From: Pelagibacterium nitratireducens
GTDB taxonomy: Bacteria; Pseudomonadota; Alphaproteobacteria; Rhizobiales; Devosiaceae
Assembly: GCF_037044555.1 (NCBI RefSeq)
Contig: NZ_CP146275.1
Span: 1,468,501 to 1,532,500, forward strand
Length of the DNA: 64,000 nucleotides
Direction of reading: 5' to 3'
Part shown: one piece after another, positions 11,118 through 18,567 of the stretch
How positions within the stretch are numbered: the stretch's first letter is position 1
Layout of the letters: the number at the start of each line of letters is the position of its first letter
The notes under the pieces: model-generated
Databases searched by the model: none
Seen by the model: only the letters and a program-made list of their open reading frames with translations
Told to the model about the DNA's origin: nothing
Made by a program: the position numbers and the translations under genes

Positions 11118-11160
11118 TTTCGGATGTCTTTCAGTAAACTCTTATATAAGTGCAGTCCTA

Positions 11161-12039
11161 TTATTCTGCGGCCACCGCCAGACGATTGGCGATGGCCCTG
11201 CACATGAGCTCCATGAAATCCTTTTCGTCGCGCACGTCGGAAAGCTCGGACGCGTCGACCTGATATCCGAAATTGTCGGCCAGCGCCTGATAGCGCGGCA
11301 GCCGGTCGCGCAGCAGGGCCTCGAAGCCCCACACGCCGAAAGCGTCGGGATCGACGTCGTCATCGTGGGTGACGCCGTTTTCGCGCTTGAACTCGTCCCA
11401 TTTGGCAACGAGGAAGTCGGGCGGGTAGTACATGGGTTTGGGGTTGGCCTTGTACCTGTCGATCAGGCGCTGGGCATCGCCCTCGGTGCCGCGCAGGTAG
11501 AGCAGGGCCGTGGTGTCGGTCAAAGCCTTGACCACGGGGTCTTCTGGATTGTGCGGGTCGAGCACCTCGATCAGCGAACCGCCGGTGTCGCACAGGAAAT
11601 CGTCATAACCATAGAGCGCCTTGGCGCGCTCGATGAAATAGGGAACGTCGAGCAGGGCGTAGATTTCGGCCACGCGGTGCTGTTCCTGACGGCGCTGGTA
11701 TTCGGAAAAGGTCAGCCCGCCCTTGGCCGGATTGCCCGGCGTGCCGAGATAGCTCGAAAGCGGATCGAGATTGTCGAAGGAAATGTTGGACTGGATCGAG
11801 ATCGAATCCGAGCGCAGCAGTTCGGCAAGGAAGGGCACCTTCATTGCCTCGCGCTTGAAATTGTCGACGATGTATTCGCCCATGTGCCGCGTGCCGATGC
11901 GGAAATCGACCGAGAAATGAAACCAGTCGGCACGGCGCACGATGTTGCCCAGCCGCGTCTTGCCCACGCCGGCCATGCCGAAGACCGTGACGGCCTTGCG
12001 GGGGAGCGCGCGGAATTGATCGGGGCTGGAAAAGAGCAT
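11161..12039 (-). CDS. P-loop ATPase of unknown function
   Basis: A 292-residue soluble protein with Walker A GMAGVGKT at 21-28 close to the N-terminus, followed by an ADWFHFSVDFRIGTRHMGEY segment. I recognise it only as a conserved alphaproteobacterial ATPase/kinase-like protein; a C-terminal aspartate/tyrosine-rich region has no motif I can name. It sits immediately upstream of metA in the same direction (43-bp gap), so the two are probably co-transcribed. Whether it has a role in methionine metabolism is open. Confidence 0.75.
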   Translation of the reverse strand: MLFSSPDQFRALPRKAVTVFGMAGVGKTRLGNIVRRADWFHFSVDFRIGTRHMGEYIVDNFKREAMKVPFLAELLRSDSISIQSNISFDNLDPLSSYLGTPGNPAKGGLTFSEYQRRQEQHRVAEIYALLDVPYFIERAKALYGYDDFLCDTGGSLIEVLDPHNPEDPVVKALTDTTALLYLRGTEGDAQRLIDRYKANPKPMYYPPDFLVAKWDEFKRENGVTHDDDVDPDAFGVWGFEALLRDRLPRYQALADNFGYQVDASELSDVRDEKDFMELMCRAIANRLAVAAE

Positions 12040-12139
12040 GGGGCTGGTCCGGTCAAAGTCAAGAAAATCAGAACATGCTGCTTAGATTTTTATGGCGCGG
12101 GCGTCCAGTCATTCGCTGGTCTGCCCTCAATCTCGGCCT

Positions 12140-12172
12140 GTCACCCCGGACTTGATCCGGGGGCAGTACACT
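12140..12172 (-). repeat. REP-like palindrome (family A), copy 1
   Basis: GTCACCCCGGACTTGATCCG followed by GGGGCAGTAC; paired with the oppositely oriented copy at 12205-12236. Same family at 28.4-28.5 and 30.1-30.4 kb. Confidence 0.75.
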
Positions 12173-12204
12173 CCGCCCCGGAGAGAAATCACAAACGCTG
12201 GTGA

Positions 12205-12236
12205 GTACTGGATCCCGGTTCTTCGCCCGGGATGAC
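12205..12236 (+). repeat. REP-like palindrome (family A), copy 2
   Basis: TACTGGATCCCGGTTCTTCG then CCCGGGATGACA; stem CCCGG..CCGGG. Opposed to copy 1. Confidence 0.75.
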
Positions 12237-12282
12237 AGTGGTGGGGAGGCGGCGAGGATGACAGTGGTGGGGAGGCAGCGAG
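12231..12282. repeat. Two tandem 26-bp units
   Basis: GATGACAGTGGTGGGGAGGC plus RGCGAG occurs twice head to tail, differing at one base; degenerate GGTGGCGGGG units continue to ~12330. Confidence 0.75.
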
Positions 12283-12340
12283 GGTGGCGGGGCGTGTATG
12301 GCAACGAGGGTGGCGGGGGCGCATGGCAGCGGAGGGTGAG

Positions 12341-12353
12341 GGAAAAATTTGCC
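12341..12353. promoter_or_regulatory. ftr/FlbD-like palindrome, one mismatch, upstream of flgE
   Basis: GGAA-AAATT-TGCC differs by one base from the GGCA-N5-TGCC palindrome seen exactly at seven other flagellar sites. Its centre is ~95 bp upstream of the -24 element of the sigma-54 promoter, the distance expected of an enhancer site. Confidence 0.4.
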
Positions 12354-12440
12354 GGGTGGGCGGCTGAAATTTCCCGATGATGTGCTTTCGACGGTCGTCG
12401 ATATCGAAGAAAATCCAGCAAAATCAAGGGTTCCGGAGTC

Positions 12441-12456
12441 TGGCACCCCTCTTGCA
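12441..12456 (+). promoter_or_regulatory. Sigma-54 promoter of flgE
   Basis: TGGCAC (12441-12446), five bases, TTGCA (12452-12456): an exact -24/-12 element with GG and GC ten bases apart. It lies 89 bp before the flgE ATG. Implies RpoN plus an enhancer-binding activator, as for Caulobacter class III genes. Confidence 0.85.
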
Positions 12457-12544
12457 TCACCTGTTTGCGAATGCGCGTGCTTGGCGTGCACATGTTTGGG
12501 CTGTCGCGATCCCGGTCGGGGTTGCTCGTACGACGGAGAGTAAA

Positions 12545-14164
12545 ATGGGTATCTATGGGGCATTGTCGACGGCCGTTACGGGCATGGCGGCGCAGTCGTT
12601 CGCGCTCGAGAACATTTCGGGCAACATCGCCAACTCGCAAACCACCGGCTACAAGCGCATGGAAACCGGGTTCATCGACCTGATCCCCGATGCGGCGGTC
12701 GGTCGGCAGAAACCCGGCGCGGTTCTGTCCTATTCGCGCTCTACAAACGATGTGCGCGGTGACATCATCACGTCCTCGACCGGTACCCATGTCGCGCTGA
12801 ACGGGTCGGGTTTTTTCGTTGTTGCGGAAAAGACCGGCACGTCCGATGGCAATTCCGTGTTCGGCGATGCGAGCTATTATACCCGTCGCGGCGATTTCGA
12901 GATGGATCGCGAAGGGTTTTTGCGCAATGGCGCGGGCTATTATCTCAAGGGCGTGCCCATCGATACCACGACGGGCAACGTGGCGGGTTCGGTGCCCGAA
13001 ATGGTGCAGGTTTCCAACGGGCTGATCCCGGCCAAGGCGACCCAGCGCATCGTTTACGAGGTCAACCTGCCCGATACTCCCGCCGTGGGGCTGGCCGCCG
13101 ATTTCGCCACGACGCTTTCGTCCGCCGGCGACATGGACGGCACCGAGACGCTTCAGGGCGCAGCGCCGGGCCTGGGATGGGCGGGCGGCGACCAGTTCAC
13201 GATTTCGGTCGGGGGCGGGGCGGTCGAGACGTTCGTGGAGGGCGTGGACGGGACCACGGTCCAGGACTTGATCGATTGGGTCAATTCCTCGGTTCCCGGT
13301 GCGACGGCGTCTCTGGACTCCGAAGGGCGCCTGCAGATCACCGCCGAAAACACCAACCATAACATTGTCATTGGCGGTACCGGCACCATCGCCGGCGTTG
13401 CCTCTCAGCCGGTCCCCGACGCGCCAGAGACCAATTCCGACTTCGTCGGGCGCTCGGTCGAAGGCGGGGCGATCACGGTCTATGCCCCCAATGGTGCGTC
13501 GGTGAACGTGCAGATGCGCTGGGGCAAGGTTTCCAACGAGCCCGATACCTGGCGCCTCTATTACATGAGCGACGGCGAGCCCCAGACATGGTCGGAAGTT
13601 CCCGATGGTGAATTCACCTTCGAGGATGGCGTGCTTCAGACGCAGGGCGGCGCCTCGGTGTCTCTGACAGAGCCACTGCGACTGAACCTTCCGAACCTTA
13701 CCATCAACGGGACCGAGGTGGGTGATGTCGAGATCGACCTCGGTTCGGGCGGACTGACCCAGTTCGACAACGCCAATGGCCGGGCCGCCGTCTCGACGCT
13801 CAACCAGAACGGGTACCCCGCCGGTTCGTTCATGTCGGTTGCCATCAACGACAGTGGCCGGGTGGTCGCCACCTATTCCAATGGCGAGCAGATCGAAATC
13901 TTCCAGCTTGTCACGGCCAATTTCAACGCCGAGAACCAGTTGAAACGCCTTGATGGCGGCATCTATTCGGCCACGGCCGCGTCGGGCGAGGCAATCCTTT
14001 CCACCGATGGCGGTATCACCGGCGGTGCTCTTGAATCGTCCAACACCGACATCTCCGAAGAGTTCACCAAGCTGATCGTGACCCAGCAGGCCTATTCGGC
14101 GGGTACCCGCATCGTCTCGACGGCTGACGAGATGCTGCAAGAAGCCCTCAACATGATCCGATGA
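12545..14164 (+). CDS. flgE: Flagellar hook protein FlgE
   Basis: A 539-residue structural subunit of the extracellular hook. The N-terminal rod/hook motif (MGIYGALSTAVTGMAAQS, then NISGNIANSQTTGYKR) and the C-terminal coiled-coil (EFTKLIVTQQAYSAGTRIVS) are both present; the central ~400 residues form the variable D1/D2 domains. It is longer than enteric FlgE (~400), as usual in alphaproteobacteria. ATG 12545 begins exactly at the conserved motif. It is driven by the sigma-54 promoter at 12441 and followed by flgK after a palindromic repeat, so it may be transcribed alone. Confidence 0.95.
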   Translation: MGIYGALSTAVTGMAAQSFALENISGNIANSQTTGYKRMETGFIDLIPDAAVGRQKPGAVLSYSRSTNDVRGDIITSSTGTHVALNGSGFFVVAEKTGTSDGNSVFGDASYYTRRGDFEMDREGFLRNGAGYYLKGVPIDTTTGNVAGSVPEMVQVSNGLIPAKATQRIVYEVNLPDTPAVGLAADFATTLSSAGDMDGTETLQGAAPGLGWAGGDQFTISVGGGAVETFVEGVDGTTVQDLIDWVNSSVPGATASLDSEGRLQITAENTNHNIVIGGTGTIAGVASQPVPDAPETNSDFVGRSVEGGAITVYAPNGASVNVQMRWGKVSNEPDTWRLYYMSDGEPQTWSEVPDGEFTFEDGVLQTQGGASVSLTEPLRLNLPNLTINGTEVGDVEIDLGSGGLTQFDNANGRAAVSTLNQNGYPAGSFMSVAINDSGRVVATYSNGEQIEIFQLVTANFNAENQLKRLDGGIYSATAASGEAILSTDGGITGGALESSNTDISEEFTKLIVTQQAYSAGTRIVSTADEMLQEALNMIR

Positions 14165-14183
14165 CTGATTGGGTGAGGGTGGG

Positions 14184-14267
14184 CTGCAAATGGCTATTTC
14201 CTGCGCTTCCGGTGCTCACGTACAAAAAGTACGCTCCGCTCCGGTTCTCGGAAACAACCATTTTCGC
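14184..14267 (+). repeat. Intergenic palindromic repeat, family C copy 2
   Basis: Same arms as 3577-3660 (CGCTTCCGGTGCTCACGTA... and ...TACGCTCCGCTCCGGTTCTC) with a changed loop AAAAAG. Lies between flgE and flgK. Confidence 0.75.
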
Positions 14268-14322
14268 CGCACCCTGGCCCAAACAGCGCCGTGCCACTGG
14301 CCTTTAAGACGGAGTTGATGCG

Positions 14323-16152
14323 ATGGGATTGAGTTCGACGCTATCGAATGCACTGGGCGGCATGAATGCCGGCCAGCGGGGCATCGATGTCGTTTCGCGC
14401 AACATCGCCAATCAGGGAACGCCGGGCTATCACCGGCAGTCCATCGTCATCGAGGAAACCGCCTATGGGACGAGCGCGCAGGTTCGCGCCTCGACCCTGT
14501 CGCGGGCGTTCAACGAAGCGCTGGAAAAGCAGCATCTGGTGGCCGTTTCATCGGCGAGCTATCACGATGTGCGCACAAGCTTTCTCGACCGGATGCAGAT
14601 GCATCTGGGCAAGCCGGGCGATGCCAATTCGCTCGATACGCTCTATGGCGGACTGGAAAACGCGCTGCAGGCGCTGGTGACCAACCCCAATGACGTAACG
14701 ACACGGGCCGGCGTGCTCAACGCCGCTCAGCAGATCGTTGGGCAGCTCAACACCCTGACCGGCGCGGTCCAGGAGATGCGGGTCGAGGCCGAGCAGCAGA
14801 TTTCCAACAGCGTGTCCGAGCTCAACCGGCAGCTTACGGCGCTGGCCGATGTCAATGTGCGCATTCTCGACATCTCCCAGGATCAGCAGGCGCGGCTTTC
14901 GCTGATGGACGAGCGCGACCGCCTGGTCGCCTCGATTTCCGAGCTGGTCGACGTGCGGGCCACATACCGGACCGACGGCACCGTGGCGCTGATGACCGAA
15001 AGCGGGGTGGGCATTCTCGACGTCGAGGCCTCCCAGTTCGGGTTCCGCTCGGGGGGCGGGCTCAATTCAAGCTCGCTGTTCGATCCCGACCCGGCCAAGA
15101 ACGGGGTAGGGGAATTGACCCTGCGCACCCCTTCGGGGCTGCAGATCGACCTGGCCGGGCAGCAATTGCTCTCTTCTGGGCGCATCGCGGGACTTCTGGA
15201 GCTGCGCGACACGACGCTGGTCAACATGCAGGACCAGCTCGACGAGATTGCCGCGGGCCTGGCCCAGGCGATGAACACTGTCACCACGGTGGCACAGCCT
15301 GACGAACTGACGCCCGATCTCTACGAACTCGATCTTTCCGGCATGCAATCGGGCAATTCGCTTGCCCTGACCTATAATGACGGCACGACCGACCGCTCCG
15401 TTCGGATCGTGGCGATGGGCGATGCGGCCAATCTGCCGCTCGCTACGCCCAACGCCAAGGGCGAGCGGGTTATCGGGGTCGATATCTCGGGCGGTGATCC
15501 GGCTGCGGCGATCGCCGCGGCGCTGGCGGGCGAATTGCCGGGAACGGCGGTCATCGGCGATGCCGGCGGCGTTCTGTCCATCGACAGCCCCGACATGCGC
15601 GCCATGTCATCCCAGATCAGCGTGACCGGAACGCAGGACGGTGCGGGCGCGCTCAATCTCTTCGTCGATACCCGCGACCAGTCGTTTACCAATTCGCTCG
15701 ATGGCAATGGCCAGAAGCGCGGGTTTGCCGGGCGAATTGCGATCAACACGGCGCTGATCTCCGATCCGGCCCAGCTTGTGCAGTATGCGAGCGGGATATC
15801 GCTGGGGGACGCGACACGGCCGGAATTCCTGCTCGACAATCTCAAATCGATGGAATTTGTCTCCGACAAGATGACCGCGCTTTCCGATGGCGGGGTGCGG
15901 CTTTCGGGCAAGGTCACCGATCTCATCGGCCAGATGATCAATCATCAGGGCAATGTGGTTTCCAAGGCCCAGTCGGAAAGTTCGGCTGTCAGCTATACGT
16001 TGCAATCGATCACCACGCGCATGAGCGCCGAGTATGGCGTGAACGTGGATGAAGAGATGGCGCGGCTGATGCAACTCCAGAACGCCTATTCGGCAAGCGC
16101 ACGCGTGGTTTCGACGGTTCAGGAACTGATCGACGCCCTGCTGGCCATGTGA
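14323..16152 (+). CDS. flgK: Flagellar hook-associated protein 1 FlgK
   Basis: A 609-residue hook-filament junction protein. It starts with the typical SSTLSNALGGMNAGQRGIDV and NIANQGTPGYHRQ motif and ends with an axial helix (MARLMQLQNAYSASARVVST then VQELIDALLAM). Long Ala/Gln-rich coiled-coil at 120-200. Length is within the alphaproteobacterial range. flgL begins 6 bp after its stop, so the two are co-transcribed and made in equal order of assembly (FlgK then FlgL). Confidence 0.95.
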   Translation: MGLSSTLSNALGGMNAGQRGIDVVSRNIANQGTPGYHRQSIVIEETAYGTSAQVRASTLSRAFNEALEKQHLVAVSSASYHDVRTSFLDRMQMHLGKPGDANSLDTLYGGLENALQALVTNPNDVTTRAGVLNAAQQIVGQLNTLTGAVQEMRVEAEQQISNSVSELNRQLTALADVNVRILDISQDQQARLSLMDERDRLVASISELVDVRATYRTDGTVALMTESGVGILDVEASQFGFRSGGGLNSSSLFDPDPAKNGVGELTLRTPSGLQIDLAGQQLLSSGRIAGLLELRDTTLVNMQDQLDEIAAGLAQAMNTVTTVAQPDELTPDLYELDLSGMQSGNSLALTYNDGTTDRSVRIVAMGDAANLPLATPNAKGERVIGVDISGGDPAAAIAAALAGELPGTAVIGDAGGVLSIDSPDMRAMSSQISVTGTQDGAGALNLFVDTRDQSFTNSLDGNGQKRGFAGRIAINTALISDPAQLVQYASGISLGDATRPEFLLDNLKSMEFVSDKMTALSDGGVRLSGKVTDLIGQMINHQGNVVSKAQSESSAVSYTLQSITTRMSAEYGVNVDEEMARLMQLQNAYSASARVVSTVQELIDALLAM

Positions 16153-16158
16153 GGTCTC

Positions 16159-17625
16159 ATGACGATCATCAACAAATCGCTCTATCCGGTGTCCTCGACG
16201 CTTTCGACCATATCCAAGATGAGCAAGCAGTTCGAGAACCTCCAGCTGCAACTGGCGACGGGCAACCGCTACAACACGCTGGCCGAGATGGGCAGCGACC
16301 GTGTCCACGACATCAATCTGCGCAACCGCCTGTCGCGGATCGAGGGCTATCAGGCCAATATCCTGACCGTCGAGAACCGGATGAGCTTTTACACCAACGG
16401 GCTGGAGCGGCTCGACGAGATCGAAGGGTCGGCCCGGGACCTGGCGGTGCCCAACGCCTATGGCACCGACGGAATCAATCTCACCAACGCCCGCAACCAG
16501 GCCACCAATCTGCTCAAGGAGGTCATCGACGTCCTCAATACAGATATCACGGGGCAGTTCATTTTCGGGGGCAACAAGTCCGATACCAAGCCGGTGTCGA
16601 GCTTTGAGGACATCATGAACGGGCCGAACGGGTTCGTGCGCTACACCGAGAACCGCAACAGCGAGGATATGGGAACCGTGGCGGGCAATTCGGGTCGGAT
16701 CGATCAGGCGCTGGCGGCCGATACGATCACGCTGACCGAAGATGGCGACCATGATTTCGGGTTCAAGATCGCTTCGGTGACCACCACGGGAACCGCGATA
16801 ACCGGCACCGCTGCGCCGGTCGATCCGCTGCAGCCCGATGCCGAACAGGTCGCCACGATCACCGCGGGCGGCGTGCCGGCAAAGGGCGATGCGGTCACCA
16901 TCGGGGTCACCTTTCCCCATGACCGCGAGACCGTCCAGTATCTGACGTTTACGGCGACCGATACCGATCCGGTGCCCGAAGGCGGCTTTGCCATCGGGGC
17001 CGATGCCGACGAGACAGCGGCCAATCTCGATGCGGCGATTGCCGGCAAGCTCGAAAATCTGACCAAGACGGACCTGCGCTCGTCCTCGACCTATGCGGCG
17101 GCGGACGGGTTCTTCAACGGCATGGGCGAGACCCAGGATCCCAACGCCAATGCCTGGTACAACGGGCAGGACAGCACCAATCCGCGCCAGACGGTCTCGG
17201 CCAATATCGACGAGAGCACCAAGACCCAATATGGCGTGCAGGCCAACGAGAAGGGGTTTGTGGAGCTCATCAAGGGACTGGCCGTGTTCTCGGTTTCAGA
17301 GCTGTCTCCGCTCGATGAGGAAAATGCGGGGCGCTACGATGCCCTTGTCGATATCCAGCGCTCGCGGCTGTCGGAAGACAACAATGCCCAGACCGGAGCG
17401 ATCGAAGTCATCACCATGGAGCTGGGCATCGCCGCTTCGACGGTCAACACCGTCAAGGAGCGCCATTCCCAATATGGGGCGCAGCTCGAAACGATGCTGG
17501 CGGAAATTTCCGAAGCGCCCAAGGAAGAGGTGGCGATGATGCTGCTGACGCTGCAGACGCAGCTTCAGGCGAGCTATCAGGCCACGGCGATGGCCAGCCA
17601 GCTTTCGCTGGTGAACTACCTTTAA
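16159..17625 (+). CDS. flgL: Flagellar hook-associated protein 3 FlgL (flagellin family)
   Basis: A 488-residue flagellin-like junction protein. N-terminal helices (residues ~10-70, with LQLQLATGNRYNTLAEMGSD) and C-terminal helices (LLTLQTQLQASYQATAMASQ then LSLVNYL) frame a large insert at ~180-390. It sits directly behind flgK. A strong hairpin terminator follows, shared with convergent flaF. Confidence 0.93.
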   Translation: MTIINKSLYPVSSTLSTISKMSKQFENLQLQLATGNRYNTLAEMGSDRVHDINLRNRLSRIEGYQANILTVENRMSFYTNGLERLDEIEGSARDLAVPNAYGTDGINLTNARNQATNLLKEVIDVLNTDITGQFIFGGNKSDTKPVSSFEDIMNGPNGFVRYTENRNSEDMGTVAGNSGRIDQALAADTITLTEDGDHDFGFKIASVTTTGTAITGTAAPVDPLQPDAEQVATITAGGVPAKGDAVTIGVTFPHDRETVQYLTFTATDTDPVPEGGFAIGADADETAANLDAAIAGKLENLTKTDLRSSSTYAAADGFFNGMGETQDPNANAWYNGQDSTNPRQTVSANIDESTKTQYGVQANEKGFVELIKGLAVFSVSELSPLDEENAGRYDALVDIQRSRLSEDNNAQTGAIEVITMELGIAASTVNTVKERHSQYGAQLETMLAEISEAPKEEVAMMLLTLQTQLQASYQATAMASQLSLVNYL

Positions 17626-17652
17626 GAGCGCGTCGTGAGCGGATGCAAAAAC

Positions 17653-17680
17653 AAAGCCCCGGCATCGACCGGGGCTTTTT
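17653..17680. terminator. Bidirectional terminator between flgL and flaF
   Basis: AAAGCCCCGG (17653-17662) pairs with CCGGGGCTTT (17669-17678), T-run on the plus side and A-rich on the other. Serves flgKL forward and probably the flagellin-flbT-flaF side in reverse. Confidence 0.88.
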
Positions 17681-17702
17681 CATTTCAGTGATGGGTGCCG
17701 GT

Positions 17703-18071
17703 TCAGCCTTTGCTGCGCAGGCCGGCTGAAATCTGGCGATTGATGTTGATGAGCGCGTCGAGCTTGGCGGGGTCGGCGCCAGCGAGCAGCTCATAGGTCT
17801 GGCCCATGACGAAGATGCCGAGATTGGCGATGTTCTGGCGGATGGGTTGGGGGAGGGGGCTGTCGTCCCTGGTCACGGCCTGAACGAAGATGGACCAGAC
17901 CTTGCGGTTCTTGTTGAGGGTTTCTTCGAGCTGGTCGTAATGCTCAGGCCAGGTGTCGCGGATGTTCTGCAAACGGGAAGCAAGACGGGCCAGAAGGTTG
18001 GCCTCAAGATCTCTGGGACTCGCCGTTTGTTGCGCGGTCCTTTGATACGCGAGTGCCCCCTGATGTTGCAT
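17703..18071 (-). CDS. flaF: Flagellar biosynthesis regulator FlaF
   Basis: A 122-residue cytosolic protein of the FlaF family, which in Caulobacter and rhizobia works with FlbT to set flagellin synthesis and secretion. YQRTAQQTASPRDLEANLL and the WSIFVQAVTRDDSPLP core match the family. It overlaps the end of flbT by 68 nt in another frame, an unusually long overlap, which makes translational coupling likely. Last gene of the flagellin-flbT-flaF run. Confidence 0.9.
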   Translation of the reverse strand: MQHQGALAYQRTAQQTASPRDLEANLLARLASRLQNIRDTWPEHYDQLEETLNKNRKVWSIFVQAVTRDDSPLPQPIRQNIANLGIFVMGQTYELLAGADPAKLDALININRQISAGLRSKG

Positions 18072-18447
18072 TGCCCAGCAACTCCCCTTCGTATTCGATA
18101 AGCTTTTTTGCAGCCCTGAGAGCTTTGTAGAGATCGCCGGTTAATATCTCATTATTTATAGCGTCGACATAAGGCAAAGTGGACGGCGCGGCGCGGACCA
18201 TTTCATTGATGAGTTCGAAATAGCTCTTGGTGAGCTTGTCGACATTTCCTTCCACATACATGATCTGGATGGCGAGATAGATTGCCTTGCCGGGTGTATC
18301 GGCGGTCGCTGCGGACAGAATGTCCTTTTCGCGCAGAATGGGCGCCTTACCCTCGATGAACAGGCGGGTGCGCTGGTCGGAATTGGTGATTACGCAGCTT
18401 CCAACGATCAGTTTTTCGCCGGGTTTGAGCTCGACCTTCAGCGCCAT
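18004..18447 (-). CDS. flbT: Flagellin translation repressor FlbT
   Basis: A 147-residue protein of the FlbT family, which in Caulobacter binds the flagellin mRNA leader and represses translation until the hook is complete. ALKVELKPGEKLIVGSCVIT and FIEGKAPILREKDIL are the recognisable N-terminal motifs. The start MALKVEL at 18447 is chosen; an in-frame ATG at 18465 would add six residues. Its C-terminus extends through the flaF start region. It lies 120 bp downstream of flagellin 1, behind a strong terminator, so it needs its own promoter or read-through. Confidence 0.9.
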   Translation of the reverse strand: MALKVELKPGEKLIVGSCVITNSDQRTRLFIEGKAPILREKDILSAATADTPGKAIYLAIQIMYVEGNVDKLTKSYFELINEMVRAAPSTLPYVDAINNEILTGDLYKALRAAKKLIEYEGELLGNATSGGTRVSKDRATNGESQRS

Positions 18448-18501
18448 GATTCGTATCCCCTTCAAATTTGGGGTGATTATGAAGAGGGGTGGGACAAAAG
18501 A

Positions 18502-18529
18502 AAAGGGCGGGCCTTCTGGCCCGCCCTTT
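18502..18529 (-). terminator. Terminator of flagellin 1
   Basis: Perfect 12-bp stem AAAGGGCGGGCC / GGCCCGCCCTTT with TTCT loop, downstream of the flagellin stop at 18568. Confidence 0.9.
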
Positions 18530-18567
18530 CCCGCAATGGATGCTCCCGTTCTGGGAGCGTCAGTTCA

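Larger units (their letters stand above)
12040..12544. other. 505-bp intergenic region between ATPase and flgE
   Basis: No credible gene. It holds two TCA(T/C)CCCGG-type palindromes (12140-12172, 12205-12236), two tandem 26-bp units (12231-12282), a one-mismatch ftr-like palindrome (12341-12353) and the sigma-54 promoter of flgE (12441-12456). The ATPase/metA promoter presumably lies near 12045-12120 but is not obvious. Confidence 0.7.

Noticed and set aside
11118..11160. SAM-II riboswitch before metA
   Set aside because: Only 43 bp separate the genes and no pseudoknot pattern fits.
12068..14140. 690-codon reverse-strand open frame opposite flgE
   Set aside because: Mirror frame of a well-identified gene; Arg/His/Gly-rich composition and no domain. 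High GC leaves such frames open.
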